Below, one piece after another: positions 16,750 to 25,131 of a stretch of DNA of 42,281 nucleotides. The notes beneath the pieces were generated by a model. It was not told where the DNA came from, ran no database searches, and was given only the letters and a program-made list of their open reading frames with translations. The translations under genes and the position numbers were made by a program. The first letter of the stretch is position 1; every line of letters begins with the position of its first letter. This DNA comes from Lachnospiraceae bacterium (GTDB lineage Bacteria; Bacillota; Clostridia; Lachnospirales; Lachnospiraceae). The stretch spans positions 1-42,281 of the forward strand of contig JAQXXU010000086.1 of the NCBI GenBank assembly GCA_029226225.1, in the 5' to 3' direction.

Positions 16750-17990
16750 TGAAGCTCGGTATCCTGGGAGGGACCTTTAACCCGATCCACAATGCGCATC
16801 TGTATATAGCTGCTGAAGCATACAGACAGTTAAGTCTGGATGAGGTGTGGCTTATGCCGGATGGTATTCCTCCGCATAAGGGGCTTGATGGTGATGCGAC
16901 CAGATTCGAGCGGCTCGGGATGTGCGAGGCCGCTGTCAAGTCTATCCCGTATATGAAGACATCTGACGAAGAAATCAGGTCCGACGGAAGAAGCTACAGC
17001 TATCTGACCCTTACGAGGATCAGGGAGAGGCATCCGGATGATGAGATTTTTTTCATCATAGGAGAGGATTCTCTTGATATGTTCTCATCGTGGGCCCATC
17101 CTGAGATTATAGCAAAGGTTGTCACACTGGCAGTTGCTATAAGACATGATAGTGATGTAACAGGAAGCATTACATCTGTCTGTGATAAGCTAAGAGTGAA
17201 GTATAATGCCAGGATCAGACTTCTTCATACGGATTACATGGATATATCCTCATCAGAGATCAGGACCATGCTCTCTCAAGATGGCATATATCCTGGTAAT
17301 CTAAGCAGACTGCAGGTTCTTCTTCCGAAAGCAGTTCTTAAGTACATAATGGATCACAGGCTTTACGGATGCATGAAAGGAAAACAGATGTCACCTAAAG
17401 AAGACATAAAACCAAGCGATTTTCCAAAAGTGAAACAGGATATAGAGAAAAAACTCGAGAAAAAGCTGAAGCCATCGAGGTATACTCACACTATAGGTGT
17501 TGCCTATACAGCTGCGTCACTGGCCATGGCGCATGGATATTCGATGGATGTGGCTTTTATCGCGGGGCTGCTGCATGACTGCGCCAAGTATATGTCGCCT
17601 GATGAACTTTTAGAGTTCTGTCAGAAGAAAAAAATAGATATCACACAGGCGGAAAAGAAGAGCCCGCAGCTTCTTCATGCAAAGGCAGGAGCTTACCTCG
17701 CAAAGCACGAGTATGGGATCGAAGATGAAGAGATCCTTCACGCGATAACTGTCCATACGACGGGAATGCCGGGCATGAGTCTGCTGGATGAGATCCTATT
17801 TACTGCTGACTATATAGAGCCAAACCGTGACAAGGCCAAAAGACTTACCGAGATAAGGCAGGCAGCGTTTAAGGACTTCCATCTGGCCATACAGATGATC
17901 CTTTCAGATACGATAGACTATCTGAAAGAGACTGGAAAAGACATAGACGAAACCACATACAGGACATATGAGTATTATAAGGAGCAGTAG
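16749..17990 (+). CDS. nadD: NadD-YqeK fusion: nicotinate-nucleotide adenylyltransferase plus HD phosphohydrolase
   Basis: A 413-aa fusion. Residues 1-205 are NadD, which makes deamido-NAD: GGTFNPIHNAHL (7-18) with the nucleotide-binding His pair, PDGIPPHKG, and the ISSSEIR late motif. Residues about 218-413 are the YqeK HD domain, which hydrolyses Ap4A: YTHTIGVAYTAASLA, GLLHDCAKY with the HD pair near 275-276, and HTTGMPGMSLLDEILFTADYIEP. The two are separate adjacent genes in many Firmicutes, and the fusion is common in Lachnospiraceae. ATG 16749 is chosen over GTG 16746. rsfS follows 2 bases after the stop. Confidence 0.95.
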   Translation: MKLGILGGTFNPIHNAHLYIAAEAYRQLSLDEVWLMPDGIPPHKGLDGDATRFERLGMCEAAVKSIPYMKTSDEEIRSDGRSYSYLTLTRIRERHPDDEIFFIIGEDSLDMFSSWAHPEIIAKVVTLAVAIRHDSDVTGSITSVCDKLRVKYNARIRLLHTDYMDISSSEIRTMLSQDGIYPGNLSRLQVLLPKAVLKYIMDHRLYGCMKGKQMSPKEDIKPSDFPKVKQDIEKKLEKKLKPSRYTHTIGVAYTAASLAMAHGYSMDVAFIAGLLHDCAKYMSPDELLEFCQKKKIDITQAEKKSPQLLHAKAGAYLAKHEYGIEDEEILHAITVHTTGMPGMSLLDEILFTADYIEPNRDKAKRLTEIRQAAFKDFHLAIQMILSDTIDYLKETGKDIDETTYRTYEYYKEQ

Positions 17991-17992
17991 AA

Positions 17993-18337
17993 ATGGCAGA
18001 AACACTTGATATAGTAAAGGACATTAAAAAAATCCTTGAGGATAAAAAGGGAGAAGACATCGATGTGCTTGACATTTCGGATGTAAGCGTCATAGCTGAT
18101 TATTTCGTGGTAGCAAGCGCCGCAAACCTACCGCAGCTAAATGCGATGAAAGACGAGCTGGAGGAAAGACTGTATAAGGATTACCATCTGGACCCGAAGG
18201 ATGTCGAGGGCAACAGAAACTCGACCTGGATCCTCCTGGACTACGGTGACATCATAATCCATCTGTTCACCCGCGAAGACAGGGCATTCTATAACCTCGA
18301 GCGCATCTGGAAAGACGGCAAAAAAGTAGAGATTTAA
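17993..18337 (+). CDS. rsfS: Ribosomal silencing factor RsfS
   Basis: 114-aa RsfS, which binds L14 and blocks subunit joining in stationary phase. DISDVSVIADYFVVASA and the WILLDYGDIIIHLFTREDRAFYNLERIW block are diagnostic. Follows nadD-yqeK by 2 bases, as in many Firmicutes; a strong terminator follows 25 bases after the stop. Confidence 0.95.
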   Translation: MAETLDIVKDIKKILEDKKGEDIDVLDISDVSVIADYFVVASAANLPQLNAMKDELEERLYKDYHLDPKDVEGNRNSTWILLDYGDIIIHLFTREDRAFYNLERIWKDGKKVEI

Positions 18338-18362
18338 TAAAAAATACATAGCGTTTATTGTG

Positions 18363-18407
18363 ACTTCTGTGATATACTTTCTATTAAGTATGTGACAGAA
18401 GTTTTTT
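18363..18407 (+). terminator. Terminator after rsfS
   Basis: Long stem ACTTCTGT / ACAGAAGT (18363-18370, 18395-18402), with an inner stem ATACTT / AAGTAT, followed by six T. It ends the obg-rsfS transcript before the DUF362 gene. Confidence 0.85.
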
Positions 18408-18426
18408 GTATTGAAAGGATATGTAA

Positions 18427-19575
18427 ATGGAGAAATCAAAGGTCTATTTTACTGACTTCAGGACACAGCTTGATGTGCCTCTGACAAAAAAACTGCAGAA
18501 ACTGATGAAAAAAGCAGGGATAGATGATATCGATATGAACGGAAAGTTCGTAGCTATAAAAATGCATTTCGGAGAGCTTGGCAATCTCGCCTATCTGCGT
18601 CCGAACTACGCGAAAGCAGTTGCAGATGTGGTAAAGGAACAGGGAGGTCTGCCATTCCTTACTGACTGTAACACCCTCTATCCAGGAAGCAGAAAGCATG
18701 CCTTAGAGCACTTGGACTGCGCGAATATCAATGGATTTAACCCGACCACTACAGGCTGCCAGATAATCATCGGAGACGGTCTTCGAGGGACTGACGATGT
18801 AGAGGTACCTGTTCATAATGGCGAGTACTGTAAGACCGCTTTTATAGGACGTGCGATAATGGATGCTGATATCGTGATCTCTCTGACACACTTCAAGGGA
18901 CATGAGCAGGCAGGATTTGGCGGTACCATAAAGAATATCGGAATGGGCTGCGGCTCCCGTGCCGGAAAAATGCAGCAGCATCAGAGTGGGCATCCTCATG
19001 TCATAGAAGAGAAATGCCGTGGCTGCCAGAGGTGTGCTAAGGAGTGCGGTTCTGATGCTATCAAATATCTGGATAAAGAAGTAGATGGCAGAAAAGTAAA
19101 GAAAGCTTTCATAGATCCTGAGATCTGTAAAGGCTGTGGACGCTGTATAGGTGCCTGCGCATTTGACGCGATAGAAAATGATAACTGGGATGCTCCGGCT
19201 CTACTCGGACGCAGAATGGCTGAGTATACCCAGGCAGTCTGCTATGGTAGACCATGCTTTCATGTAAGTCTCATCACTGACGTATCGCCAAACTGTGACT
19301 GCCACGGTGAGAATGATGCTCCAATCCTTCCAGATATAGGAATGCTGGCTTCATTCGACCCGGTAGCTATCGATCAGGCCTGTGTAGACCTCTGTGAGAA
19401 AGCTACCCCTATCAGAAACTCACAGCTCGGTGATAATATGGCCAGCCCTGATTTCCATGATCATGGAGATGTATGGCTTAACAGCAATCCGAACACAGCA
19501 TGGAAAGAGACTCTCGAACAGGGTGAAAAGATAGGCCTTGGAACCCGTAAATACGAACTGATCACTATGAAGTGA
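18427..19575 (+). CDS. DUF362 protein with two 4Fe-4S clusters
   Basis: 382-aa DUF362-family iron-sulfur protein. The N-terminal DUF362 part (about 1-190) includes IKMHFGELGNLAYLRP and LTHFKGHEQAGFGGTIKNIGMGC. Two ferredoxin-type CxxCxxCxxxC motifs follow, CRGCQRCAKEC (about 198-208) and CKGCGRCIGAC (about 237-247). The C-terminal part returns to DUF362. The family is linked to electron-transfer and cofactor enzymes, but the exact role is unknown. Its neighbour is apbE, 1 base downstream, which attaches FMN to redox proteins; a shared redox role is plausible but inferred. Confidence 0.9.
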   Translation: MEKSKVYFTDFRTQLDVPLTKKLQKLMKKAGIDDIDMNGKFVAIKMHFGELGNLAYLRPNYAKAVADVVKEQGGLPFLTDCNTLYPGSRKHALEHLDCANINGFNPTTTGCQIIIGDGLRGTDDVEVPVHNGEYCKTAFIGRAIMDADIVISLTHFKGHEQAGFGGTIKNIGMGCGSRAGKMQQHQSGHPHVIEEKCRGCQRCAKECGSDAIKYLDKEVDGRKVKKAFIDPEICKGCGRCIGACAFDAIENDNWDAPALLGRRMAEYTQAVCYGRPCFHVSLITDVSPNCDCHGENDAPILPDIGMLASFDPVAIDQACVDLCEKATPIRNSQLGDNMASPDFHDHGDVWLNSNPNTAWKETLEQGEKIGLGTRKYELITMK

Positions 19576-19576
19576 A

Positions 19577-20602
19577 ATGAAGAAATTACTTAAGATTTTT
19601 GCATTATTCCTGATTTTTACAATTACTGTACCACTTTCGTCATGCACGTCGAGTGCGCCTGATGCGAACACTCCTCACAGCAGAACGGGACTTTACTTTG
19701 ATACAGTGATCACGATCACCCTCTATGGGAATTCTGCAAAGGCTGAGAGCCGTCTTGACGATGTATTCTCTATGGCGAAACGCTATGAGAATCTTCTCTC
19801 CGATAAAAAAGAAGGCAGTGATATATCAAGGATAAATGAAGCCAGAGGAGACTGGACTACGGTAGACAGTGACACAGCAGAAGCCCTTGAATACGCTCTT
19901 AAGTACTCTGAAAGCTCAGATGGAGTGTTTGATCTGACGGTTGGAGCGCTGAGTGATCTCTGGGATTTTAAGAATAACACTGGTACCATTCCTGACGAAT
20001 CAGCTATAAAGGAAGCCCTTTCACACGTAAACTACAGGAATGTAGAGATAGACGGCAATAAGGTACGTTTGAGGGATCCTGATGCAAAGATCGATCTAGG
20101 CGGCATAGCCAAGGGCTTTATTGCTGATAAAATGAAAGCCAGGCTGAAAAAGCTAGGAGCGAAAAGCGGTATCATAAATCTCGGTGGGAATGTTCTTCTG
20201 ATAGGAAGCCGCCCTGATGGTAAAAAATACACGGTCGGGATCCAGCGTCCTTTTTCAGATGATGGAACAGCTCTGTTCACACTAAAGGCAAGAGGCATGT
20301 CAGTTGTCACGAGTGGAACTTACCAGCGTTACTTCAAAAAAGATGGTAAAGTATATCATCATCTGCTGGATCTAAAAACCGGTTATCCTTATGATAACAG
20401 TCTGGATTCAGTCACTATAATCACCAGAAGCTCGACTAAAGCAGATGCTCTGTCGACTACAGTCTTCGGGATGGGACTTGAAAAAGGTCTTGAGTATGTG
20501 AACCAGACAAAAGGAGTAGAAGCGATTTTTGTACAGACAGACGGGACGATCACGAAATCCGATAATGTAGATAAATTATATGACTACTCACTGGTCAAAT
20601 AA
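19577..20602 (+). CDS. apbE: ApbE, FAD:protein FMN transferase lipoprotein
   Basis: 341-aa extracytoplasmic flavin transferase that covalently attaches FMN to Thr in Rnf/Nqr-type and other proteins. It has a lipoprotein signal with lipobox ending at Cys23 (LSSC). The family core follows: TGLYFDTVITITLYG, DGVFDLTVGALSDLWDF, DLGGIAKGFIADKM, GIINLGGNVLLIGSRPDG, and the late HHLLDLKTGYPY and ADALSTTVFGMG blocks. The gene follows the DUF362 gene by a single base and ends in a bidirectional terminator. Confidence 0.96.
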   Translation: MKKLLKIFALFLIFTITVPLSSCTSSAPDANTPHSRTGLYFDTVITITLYGNSAKAESRLDDVFSMAKRYENLLSDKKEGSDISRINEARGDWTTVDSDTAEALEYALKYSESSDGVFDLTVGALSDLWDFKNNTGTIPDESAIKEALSHVNYRNVEIDGNKVRLRDPDAKIDLGGIAKGFIADKMKARLKKLGAKSGIINLGGNVLLIGSRPDGKKYTVGIQRPFSDDGTALFTLKARGMSVVTSGTYQRYFKKDGKVYHHLLDLKTGYPYDNSLDSVTIITRSSTKADALSTTVFGMGLEKGLEYVNQTKGVEAIFVQTDGTITKSDNVDKLYDYSLVK

Positions 20603-20652
20603 AAAGGGGCAGGCCCACATTTTATTTTTAAATGTGGACTGTCCATTTTTTA
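20603..20652. terminator. Bidirectional terminator between apbE and the MATE gene
   Basis: Stem CCACATTT / AAATGTGG (20615-20622, 20630-20637) with an outer GGGCAG / CTGTCC extension. There are T-rich bases on the + side (20646-20651) and an A run (20601-20605) that is T on the - side. Serves both converging transcripts. Confidence 0.85.
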
Positions 20653-20654
20653 TA

Positions 20655-21989
20655 TCATGCATAATGATAGCGGCTTCTGAATTTCAGGATGCAGGTCACC
20701 GTTACGATCAGGCAGAAGGCTTCGGCACAGATCACAGCTGACCATACGCCATTTATGCCAAGTATGATCGGAAGAAGCAGGACGCTGATTACTTCTAAGA
20801 CAAGTGTCCTCATGAAGGAGATCAGGGCTGAGATGACTCCGTTATTTAAGGCTGTAAAGAGCGAAGACCCGAAGATGTTAAAACCCATGAATACATAGGA
20901 GACAGAATAGATCCTGAAAGCGTCTGTGGTCATCGAAAGCAGGGAAGTATCATACCCCACGAAGATCGAACAGATAGCCTTTGCAAATATCTCCGAAAGT
21001 ACCACGAGAATTATCATAAAGCTCATGATGATCCGCAGGCTCTTTTTAAAAAGTCCCTTCAGCTCGTCTGTGTCAGCAGATCCATAATGATAGCTTATGA
21101 CAGGAGCTATACCCATAGAAAATCCAAAGTATACGCCTGTAAAGATAAATCCGCCATACATGATGACTCCGTATGCAGCTACTCCGTTGGAACCAGCGTA
21201 TTTCAGAAGCTGATAATTATAGAGCATTCCTACTATAGAAGAAGAGATCGTCGACATAAACTCAGATGAACCGTTACCGGCCGCTCTTCCGAGCCATTTC
21301 CAGGAGAAGTGGGTTTTACCCAGATGGATTATCGTCCTGGTAGACGGCATGAAAAAGTATATGAGCGGCAGAACTCCACCTATAGTCTGGCTTATCACAG
21401 TGGCCCAGGCTGCGCCGGGAACACCCATATGAAGTACACCAACGAATAGCCAGTCGAGGACCATATTTGCGATGCCTGCTGCAAGTGTCACGAAAAGCCC
21501 GAGCTGAGGTCTTTCAGCAGTGACTAAAAGCACCTGGAACATATACTGAAGGATAAACTGGATATTTCCGACCATATTTATCCGGCAGTAGACCACGCAG
21601 TACGGGAGCATTTTGTCAGTGGCACCTAAAAACCTCGATACCGGTTCCGCGTAGACTATGCCTATGATACTTAAAAAAATTCCTATCACTATGACTGCGT
21701 ACACGAGAAATGAAAAAATCTGGTTAGCCTCTTTTTTCATTCCCATCCCTAGCTTCATCGAGATCAGCGCGCTTCCGCCGCTTCCAAAGACAGTTCCGAC
21801 AGCGCCTAAGACCATGACGAATGGCATGATCAGGTTTACGGCAGCAAACGGAACGGCACCGCTGTAGTTCGATATAAAAAATCCATCGACCATTCCGTAT
21901 ATAGAGGTGAAGATCATCATCATGATAGACGGGAATGTATATTTAAGCATTTTCCCATAGGTGAAATGATCTGATAATTTGATTTTCAT
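20655..21989 (-). CDS. MATE-family multidrug/Na+ efflux transporter
   Basis: 444-aa protein with about twelve hydrophobic segments, read right to left. The family features are visible: N-terminal PSIMMMIFTSIYGMVDGFFIS, LIMPFVMVLGAVGTVFGSGGSALIS, and the internal repeat with GVAAYGVIMYGGFIFTGVYFGFSMGIAPVISYHYG. MATE transporters export drugs and metabolites using Na+ or H+ gradients. It has its own - strand promoter (22027-22055) and is convergent with apbE. The substrate is unknown. Confidence 0.92.
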   Translation of the reverse strand: MKIKLSDHFTYGKMLKYTFPSIMMMIFTSIYGMVDGFFISNYSGAVPFAAVNLIMPFVMVLGAVGTVFGSGGSALISMKLGMGMKKEANQIFSFLVYAVIVIGIFLSIIGIVYAEPVSRFLGATDKMLPYCVVYCRINMVGNIQFILQYMFQVLLVTAERPQLGLFVTLAAGIANMVLDWLFVGVLHMGVPGAAWATVISQTIGGVLPLIYFFMPSTRTIIHLGKTHFSWKWLGRAAGNGSSEFMSTISSSIVGMLYNYQLLKYAGSNGVAAYGVIMYGGFIFTGVYFGFSMGIAPVISYHYGSADTDELKGLFKKSLRIIMSFMIILVVLSEIFAKAICSIFVGYDTSLLSMTTDAFRIYSVSYVFMGFNIFGSSLFTALNNGVISALISFMRTLVLEVISVLLLPIILGINGVWSAVICAEAFCLIVTVTCILKFRSRYHYA

Positions 21990-22026
21990 AGTATTTTCTT
22001 TCCCTGTTCAATCTGCTATAAATGGC

Positions 22027-22055
22027 ACTATATAAAAAAATGGTGAAAATGTCAA
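22027..22055 (-). promoter_or_regulatory. Sigma-A promoter of the MATE transporter
   Basis: On the - strand: TTGACA (22055-22050), a 17-base spacer and TATAGT (22032-22027). Transcription should start near 22020, giving a leader of about 30 bases before ATG 21989. Confidence 0.85.
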
Positions 22056-22133
22056 GTCAGTAAAAAACATATACAAAACTCAACGCTTTTGTGGTATCAT
22101 ATCTCTAACTAAAAATTGACAAGGAGGAAGGAT

Positions 22134-22964
22134 GTGTTCGGTTATGTCAGGGTCAGGAAGCCGGAGCTTAGGATAAGAGAATATGACTGCTATAAGTGCT
22201 ATTACTGCGGATTATGCAGGACTCTGAAGAGAGACTACGGAGTAAGCGCTGAGCTGCTTTTATCATATGACCTGACTTTTCTCACTATACTTCTGACATC
22301 GGTCTACGGAGCTAAGGAGAAGACCTACACCTCGAGGTGTATGGTCCATCCTTTTAGAAAGGCTGGCAGGACTGAGTCAGAGGCAGATGACTATACAGCT
22401 GCCATGAGCATTCTCTTAGGCTATTACCACTTTGAGGATGACAAGGCCGATTCGGGGAAGAAAAGTGCCTCAGTTATGAGCGTTTTTTTTAAGAGAAAGG
22501 CGAACACCGTAGAGAAAGCCTATCCGAGGCAGGCCGTGACTCTTAAGAAAGAGCTTAAGTCACTGCATGAGCTGGAAAAGGAAAAAAGTCATGACACCGA
22601 TGCCCTATGTGACCATTTTGGCAGAGCACTAGGAGAGATATTTGTCTGGAAGGATGACGCTTTTTCTAAGTACTTCAGACAGATGGGCTATTACCTGGGA
22701 CGCTTCATCTATCTGATGGATGCGGTAGACGACTGGGAAAAGGATAGAAAGCATGGTGAGTTTAACCCGTTTTCTGATGTTTCATCACTTAAAAAAGTGA
22801 TCGAGATGGTCAAACCGGACCTTCTTAAAGAAATCAGCGCTTCGGCTGAGGCATTTGAGATGCTTCCAGCAGTTGAAAATGCTGACCTTCTGAAAAATAT
22901 AATATACGCCGGTGTATGGAACCGGTTCGACAAAATGACGGAGGAAATAAATGAATCCATATGA
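22134..22964 (+). CDS. DUF5685 family protein
   Basis: 276-aa protein of the DUF5685 family, frequent in Lachnospiraceae. The N-terminus carries four regularly spaced Cys (19, 22, 25, 28) in [10 protein letters not shown], which suggests metal binding. The middle has [20 protein letters not shown], an acidic helix motif resembling terpenoid-synthase Asp motifs (similarity only). Start GTG 22134 is chosen because AAGGAGG lies 5-11 bases upstream; the upstream TTG (22116) would overlap that site. The stop lies inside the J-domain gene start, so the two are coupled. Biochemical role is unknown. Confidence 0.75.
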   Translation: MFGYVRVRKPELRIREYDCYKCYYCGLCRTLKRDYGVSAELLLSYDLTFLTILLTSVYGAKEKTYTSRCMVHPFRKAGRTESEADDYTAAMSILLGYYHFEDDKADSGKKSASVMSVFFKRKANTVEKAYPRQAVTLKKELKSLHELEKEKSHDTDALCDHFGRALGEIFVWKDDAFSKYFRQMGYYLGRFIYLMDAVDDWEKDRKHGEFNPFSDVSSLKKVIEMVKPDLLKEISASAEAFEMLPAVENADLLKNIIYAGVWNRFDKMTEEINESI

Positions 22965-23403
22965 AGTGCTTGGGGTTTCCCCGAATGCAACTGATGAAGA
23001 GATAAAACACGCTTACCGAGAGTTAAGCAGAAAGTATCACCCGGACGCAAACCAGAACAATCCGCTCAAGGATCTCGCTGAAGAGAAGTTCAAACAGGTT
23101 CAGGAAGCCTACTCTGAGATAATGGAGATGCGTAAAAACGGCGGAAACTATTACCAGAATAACCAGAACTATTCGAACGGGAACTATAACAACCAGAATT
23201 ATAATAACGGCAACTGGCAGAACCAGGGCTATAACGGAGATCCGTACTACCAGCAGAGGAGATACGCCCAGAATGGACAGAGATACGGCAGAGACCCGTA
23301 TAACGGCAGCGGCGGCTGCAACTGGTGTGATGCCTGCTGCACCCTGTGGTGTGCTGACAGCTGCTGTGAATCCATGGGAGGTGACCTCTGCACATGCATG
23401 TAA
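22951..23403 (+). CDS. J-domain protein with Asn/Tyr-rich linker and Cys-rich tail
   Basis: 150 aa. Residues 1-62 are a J domain with HPD at 30-32, which stimulates DnaK ATPase. Residues about 64-118 are an Asn/Tyr/Gln/Gly low-complexity linker. The tail from 123 to 149 has nine Cys (CNWC, ACC, WC, SCC, CTC), suggesting metal binding or membrane/redox contact. There is no G/F, zinc-finger or substrate-binding domain of true DnaJ, so it is a specialised co-chaperone. It overlaps DUF5685 (14 bases) and the downstream membrane protein (10 bases), a conserved-looking trio. Confidence 0.85.
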   Translation: MNPYEVLGVSPNATDEEIKHAYRELSRKYHPDANQNNPLKDLAEEKFKQVQEAYSEIMEMRKNGGNYYQNNQNYSNGNYNNQNYNNGNWQNQGYNGDPYYQQRRYAQNGQRYGRDPYNGSGGCNWCDACCTLWCADSCCESMGGDLCTCM

Positions 23404-23951
23404 AATCTACTCCTGTAGCCAGAGGCGGAGTATTTACAGCACTTTCAGTGGTAAGCATCCTGCTAGGCAGTGTGTTTTCGTTCAGTACCCTGTTTTTTCT
23501 GGTGATAGCAGCCTGCTTCAGCGCGTTTGCTTATTTTTTTTCTGATCTGAAGTTCGGGCTTGCGGCGCTTCTTGCATCAGCTATACTGGGGTTTATACTG
23601 TCACCGCAGAAGGGAATCATATTCACGTACATGGGTATAGCTGTCTATCTGATACTTGCCCAGGTCATAGAAAAGCACTTCTATAACAAAAGCCTGAAGG
23701 CATACTGGGGACTTAAATGCCTGGTTTTTAATGCTTTATTCTGGGGACTTTTTCTTATAGCAGTAGGTATAGCCGGGTTTACAGGCATTTTTTCAGCCAG
23801 GGCGATAGCTTACTTTAACAGCCTGAGCGTTAAAGGAGTTTTCGTCCTCGGACTTATAGCTATCGTTGAACTCTGCTTTGTTGTTATAGACAGGATCTTT
23901 TTCATGGTGCGTAACAGGCTTGAGCCAGTGCTGATGCATGCCGGTGAATGA
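23394..23951 (+). CDS. Multi-pass membrane protein, unknown
   Basis: 185 aa with about six hydrophobic segments (about 13-30, 33-49, 52-68, 73-92, 108-133, 146-170). The basic N-terminus (HVKSTPVAR) suggests a cytoplasmic N-end. It resembles small DUF2232/YybS-like integral membrane proteins, but the family was not assigned. It overlaps the end of the J-domain gene, so the J protein may act at the membrane beside it (inference). pheA follows 26 bases later. Confidence 0.7.
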   Translation: MHVKSTPVARGGVFTALSVVSILLGSVFSFSTLFFLVIAACFSAFAYFFSDLKFGLAALLASAILGFILSPQKGIIFTYMGIAVYLILAQVIEKHFYNKSLKAYWGLKCLVFNALFWGLFLIAVGIAGFTGIFSARAIAYFNSLSVKGVFVLGLIAIVELCFVVIDRIFFMVRNRLEPVLMHAGE

Positions 23952-23977
23952 TTTTACATGGATTTAAAGGAAATACG

Positions 23978-25108
23978 ATGGAAGATTTAACAAAGATACG
24001 AGAAGATATAGACGCAGTTGATAATAAGCTTCTCGAACTGTTCAAACAGCGTCTCGGACTGGCTTGTGATGTGGCTGAGTATAAAATAGCCCACCACAGA
24101 CCGGTTCTCGACAAAGGACGTGAAGAGTCCAAGATAGCCCATCTGACAGATGGAGTAAAAGACGAGTTCTTAGAGCTCGGCATTCGGGAGTTTTTTACTC
24201 TTATAATGTCGATAAGTCGTAAAAAGCAGTATCAGATGCTGGCTGAAAGCGGAGTCAGAGAAGATAATGGCTTTACCTGTGTGAATTCATTTAATCTGAC
24301 AAATGCCAGAGTTGTATACCAGGGAGTTGAGGGAGCCTACAGTCAGGCAGCCACAAATGATTTCTTTGGAAAAGACGTCGATTCATTTCACGTGGCTACA
24401 TGGCGGGAGGCAATGGATACCTTAAAAGAAAATAAGGCAGACTTCGCAGTCCTTCCAATCGAGAATTCCACGGCCGGAACTGTAAGTCAGAACCTAGATC
24501 TGCTGAATGAATACGACTGTGCTATCATAGGAGAAGAGATCATCAGAATAGATCATGCGCTCCTGGGGACAAAGGACGCCACGATCAACTCGATTAAGCG
24601 TGTCTACTCACATCCGCAGGCTCTGATGCAGTGTGCGGACTATCTGAGAGCCCATGAGCAGATCACTTCAGTCAGTACGACAAACACTGCCATAGCCGCA
24701 AAGAAGGTAAAAGAGGATAACGATCCGTCAGAAGCTGCTATAGCAGGAAGTATCAATGCTGAACTCTATGGTCTTAAGGTCATAGAATCCGCTATTCAGG
24801 ATGTAAAGGATAATGAGACGAGATTTATCATAGTATCAGCAAGGAAGATATTCCGTCGCGACGCGAAAAATATATCTATCTGCTTTACTCTTCCAAACGA
24901 GGAAGGAAGCCTGTATCAGATACTTACACACTTTGCGTTTAACGGGCTGAACATGAGCAGGATAGAGTCCAGACCTCTAAAAGGCAGACCATGGGAATAC
25001 CGATTCTTTGTGGATTTTGAGGGGAACCTTTTAGATGAGGGAGTTACAAATGCACTTTTAGGTCTTCAGTGCGAGACTACAGACCTGAAGATATTGGGCA
25101 ACTATTGA
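23978..25108 (+). CDS. pheA: Bifunctional chorismate mutase / prephenate dehydratase PheA
   Basis: 376-aa phenylalanine-pathway enzyme. Residues 1-90 form an AroQ-type chorismate mutase helical domain (LTKIREDIDAVDNKLLELFKQR). Residues about 110-290 are prephenate dehydratase, with VYQGVEGAYSQAA, VLPIENSTAGTV, VYSHPQALMQC and NETRFIIVS. Residues about 295-375 are the ACT regulatory domain, carrying NMSRIESRPL, expected to bind phenylalanine. Start ATG 23978 follows AAAGGAA; the in-frame ATG at 23948 would add 10 atypical residues. Expressed with its upstream neighbours. Confidence 0.95.
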   Translation: MEDLTKIREDIDAVDNKLLELFKQRLGLACDVAEYKIAHHRPVLDKGREESKIAHLTDGVKDEFLELGIREFFTLIMSISRKKQYQMLAESGVREDNGFTCVNSFNLTNARVVYQGVEGAYSQAATNDFFGKDVDSFHVATWREAMDTLKENKADFAVLPIENSTAGTVSQNLDLLNEYDCAIIGEEIIRIDHALLGTKDATINSIKRVYSHPQALMQCADYLRAHEQITSVSTTNTAIAAKKVKEDNDPSEAAIAGSINAELYGLKVIESAIQDVKDNETRFIIVSARKIFRRDAKNISICFTLPNEEGSLYQILTHFAFNGLNMSRIESRPLKGRPWEYRFFVDFEGNLLDEGVTNALLGLQCETTDLKILGNY

Positions 25109-25131
25109 TTTTATTATAACGGGGATTTTAT

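Noticed and set aside
23273-23545. Frame of 90 codons across the J-protein tail and the next gene
   Set aside because: Shadow of two better-supported overlapping genes.
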